A DNA stretch of 6,962 nt, from NCBI GenBank assembly GCA_031374125.1, contig JANMFM010000280.1, positions 1-6,962 of the forward strand. Direction: 5' to 3'. Of this stretch, positions 5,279 to 6,962 are shown piece after piece. The stretch comes from JAEYZS01 sp031374125 (GTDB lineage Bacteria > Bdellovibrionota > Bdellovibrionia > Bdellovibrionales > JAEYZS01). The notes under the pieces were generated by a model. The model made no database searches, had not been told where the DNA came from, and saw only the letters and a program-made list of their open reading frames with translations. A program made the translations under genes and the position numbers. Position 1 is the stretch's first letter, and the number at the start of each line of letters is the position of its first letter.

Positions 5279-6832
5279 TTATTTTGCTAATCTTCTCTTA
5301 TCGAGTCCGTATTTTTCTACTTTCATGATGAGGCCTGCTCTTGAGATTCCAAGTTCCTTCGCAAGTTTTGACTTGTTCCAGCCTGTTCTTCTTAAGCCTT
5401 CTCTGATCATTTCAATTTCAAGTTCCTCGAGAGCGTCTTTCAACTTTCCTTGAAGTCTTGTGCCTTGGACTTTTGCTTTGTTAGCGTCTTCCATGATTCT
5501 GCCAGAGAGCATTTCGGCAGCTATCTTTGTTTCGCTACCTGCAAGAACTACCAATCTTTCGATTTCGTTTTGCAATTCTCTGATGTTGCCTGGCCAAGTG
5601 TGATCATAAAGTTTTTCTAATGCACGCTTGGTGATGATTTTCTTTTCTTGCCCCTCTACATGAGACTTGTCCAAAAAGTGTTCAATAAGGATTGGAATGT
5701 CTTCTTTTCTTTCTCTGAGTGGTGGAACTCTTAAGTTAATAACATTCAAACGATAGTATAAGTCTTCTCTGAACGTTCCTTTTTCTACCATCTCTTTAAG
5801 GTCTCTGTTTGTCGCCGCGATGATTCTGACATCTACGCGTCTTGGCTCTGTAGAACCTACTGGCGTGAAAGTACCTTCTTGCAATACTCGAAGAAGTTTT
5901 ACCTGCATCGTTGGCGAAGTGTCACCGATCTCATCCAGGAAGAATGTTCCTTTATGAGCTTGCTCAAATAAACCTTTTTTATCTCTAATCGCGCCCGTGA
6001 ACGATCCTTTTACGTGACCGAATAACTCTGACTCTAATAAGTTATCGTTGAAAGCAGAACAGTTCTGAATCACGAAAGACTTATCTTTACGAGGAGAATT
6101 GTAGTGAATGGCTTTCGCGATCAATTCTTTACCGGTACCGTTTTCCCCTTGTACTAGAACTGTGCTTTCTGCGCTCTTGATCTTATCAAGAAGAGAGTAA
6201 AGTTCTTGCATAGGCTTAGATTTACCAATCATGTTGTCGTATTTGTATCTCACGCCTAATTCTTTATTTAATTCTGTGATTCTATTTTCTCTAGAAGAAA
6301 TTTCTAAATGAAGAGTCACGATCTCTTGAGCTACTAACTCCACAAGTTCAAAGAAATGTTGCCTGTCTTCATCTTTTATACTTTTGATAGATGTTAGTGA
6401 CTTCTCAATAAGGTCTAGGGGAGCCGCAAATGTCGCAAATCTTTCTCTTACTTCCTTAAGTCTATCTGTGTCTGCGTTGTCTTTAAAGAAACCAACCGAA
6501 ACCACAGTTCCAACGAAATCATTTTCGATATAAATAGGAACGATAGCTGCATCAAAACCCGCAAGATCCCATTTTTTGATAGAATATCTATTCCCAGAAG
6601 CTCTGAGCTCTTCCATTGTTTTGTTTACGAACTCAGTTAAATTCTCAACTACATTTTCTTTTTCCAAAAGGAACTTAACCAGTGGATTTCTTAGAGCGAC
6701 TTTTTCATTTTGAAAGCCTCTCAGTACGCCACGATCGTCTGTAAAAACAGTATCCACATTCCACCAAGCACTAAGAATGTGTTTTAGTTTTTTAATTACG
6801 TGTATATGTTCAAACTCATCCCAATTGATCAT
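5279..6832 (-). CDS. Sigma-54-dependent transcriptional activator with PocR/GAF-like sensor, AAA+ and Fis-type HTH
   Basis: The 517-residue cytoplasmic protein is a complete bacterial enhancer-binding protein. Residues of about 1-150 form a sensor resembling PocR or GAF ligand-binding domains (A-I-V-P-I-Y-I-E-N-D-F-V-G at 96-108). A helical linker (about 155-195, likely coiled coil) leads into the AAA+ core: Walker A G-E-N-G-T-G-K (229-235), sigma-54-contacting loop G-S-F-T-G-A (276-281, the common serine variant), Walker B F-F-L-D-E-I-G-D (297-304), F-R-E-D-L-Y-Y-R-L-N-V (354-364) with the arginine finger, and W-P-G-N-I-R-E-L (413-420). The C-terminus (about 463-515) is a Fis-type HTH with W-N-K-S-K-L-A-K-E-L-G-I-S-R. 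All catalytic residues are present. The start is ATG at 6832, with GGGAGAG (6838-6844) five bases upstream. No receiver domain is present, so control is probably by a small ligand or a partner protein. Target genes are unknown; the neighbouring degenerate homologue is a candidate. Confidence 0.95.
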   Translation of the reverse strand: MINWDEFEHIHVIKKLKHILSAWWNVDTVFTDDRGVLRGFQNEKVALRNPLVKFLLEKENVVENLTEFVNKTMEELRASGNRYSIKKWDLAGFDAAIVPIYIENDFVGTVVSVGFFKDNADTDRLKEVRERFATFAAPLDLIEKSLTSIKSIKDEDRQHFFELVELVAQEIVTLHLEISSRENRITELNKELGVRYKYDNMIGKSKPMQELYSLLDKIKSAESTVLVQGENGTGKELIAKAIHYNSPRKDKSFVIQNCSAFNDNLLESELFGHVKGSFTGAIRDKKGLFEQAHKGTFFLDEIGDTSPTMQVKLLRVLQEGTFTPVGSTEPRRVDVRIIAATNRDLKEMVEKGTFREDLYYRLNVINLRVPPLRERKEDIPILIEHFLDKSHVEGQEKKIITKRALEKLYDHTWPGNIRELQNEIERLVVLAGSETKIAAEMLSGRIMEDANKAKVQGTRLQGKLKDALEELEIEMIREGLRRTGWNKSKLAKELGISRAGLIMKVEKYGLDKRRLAK

Positions 6833-6921
6833 TCGATCTCTCCCAAAGTGAATAATTAGTAAACAACACTGTCTAAAAACTTATCGTCAAAATAGTATAC
6901 AACTTTAAAATTTTTTGAATG

Positions 6922-6938
6922 TGTCTCAGGGTGAGACA
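6922..6938. promoter_or_regulatory. Perfect 7-bp dyad upstream of the activator gene
   Basis: TGTCTCA (6922-6928) and TGAGACA (6932-6938) are perfect inverted repeats around GGG. The dyad is 89 bases upstream of the activator start and directly abuts the repeated hairpin at 6940-6962. It could be a binding site used for autoregulation, or a second stem in the 3' end of an upstream transcript. A TATACT hexamer at 6894-6899 on the minus strand is a possible -10 element for the activator gene, without a convincing -35. Confidence 0.4.
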
Positions 6939-6939
6939 G

Positions 6940-6962
6940 GAAAAGGTGAGCCGCACCTTTTC
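6940..6962 (-). terminator. Hairpin identical to that at 5244-5266, probable terminator of a gene beyond the right edge
   Basis: The arms GAAAAGGTG and CACCTTTTC with loop AGCCG match the first hairpin after the activator gene base for base. The match extends four bases further left with a single difference. The copy touches the window edge, so its far flank cannot be seen. By analogy it would end a minus-strand gene located just outside the window. Confidence 0.5.

Noticed and set aside
5208..5453. Plus-strand 81-codon frame opposite the end of the activator gene
   Set aside because: It starts inside the terminator stem and runs antisense to the Fis-type HTH, so it is a shadow frame.
5240..6962. 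The two identical hairpins as terminal inverted repeats of a mobile element carrying the activator gene
   Set aside because: Each copy is itself a self-complementary hairpin, there is no transposase or integrase, and no target-site duplication can be recognised; terminators are the simpler reading.

Overview
The window is ordinary bacterial protein-coding DNA of moderate to low GC. It carries seven substantial genes, no rRNA, tRNA or CRISPR, and no recognisable insertion sequence. The gene content suggests a Gram-negative proteobacterium-like organism: a sigma-54 enhancer-binding protein, an AmgK-type sugar kinase paired with a sugar-1-phosphate nucleotidyltransferase, and a Sec-exported protein. 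A deltaproteobacterial or Bdellovibrionota-type host is my guess, but no single gene proves it.

Left arm (1-1956, plus strand). The left edge cuts an XRE-type helix-turn-helix gene. It overlaps by 4 bases a small nucleotidyltransferase gene of the DUF6036/AbiEii type, and the pair looks like a toxin-antitoxin or abortive-infection-like module. A 197-base gap with a perfect 13-bp inverted repeat follows, then a gene for a secreted protein of unknown function. This arm is visibly more AT-rich than the rest (16 of 60 G+C in bases 181-240 against 29 of 60 in 5881-5940, by hand count), which fits an accessory region.

Middle (1946-4011, minus strand). A two-gene operon encodes a kinase of the aminoglycoside phosphotransferase fold, then a sugar-1-phosphate nucleotidyltransferase with a beta-helix tail. 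Together they resemble the AmgK-MurU anomeric kinase and uridylyltransferase pair of peptidoglycan sugar recycling, although the long C-terminal tail argues against plain MurU. The operon ends tail to tail with the secreted-protein gene, with an 11-base overlap.

Right arm (4122-6962, minus strand). A complete sigma-54-dependent activator (PocR/GAF-like sensor, AAA+ domain with GSFTGA loop, Fis-type HTH) is followed by two hairpin terminators. Next comes a gene for a shorter protein that appears to be a decayed relative of the same architecture: a sensor-like N-terminus, and an AAA+-like region with Walker A, Walker B and GAFTGA all lost and no HTH. Upstream of this short gene is a sequence close to the -24/-12 sigma-54 consensus, with a dyad just beyond it. 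The most interesting hypothesis in the window is that an intact activator and a non-ATPase, non-DNA-binding derivative form one regulatory circuit. A 23-base hairpin is repeated identically on both sides of the activator gene.
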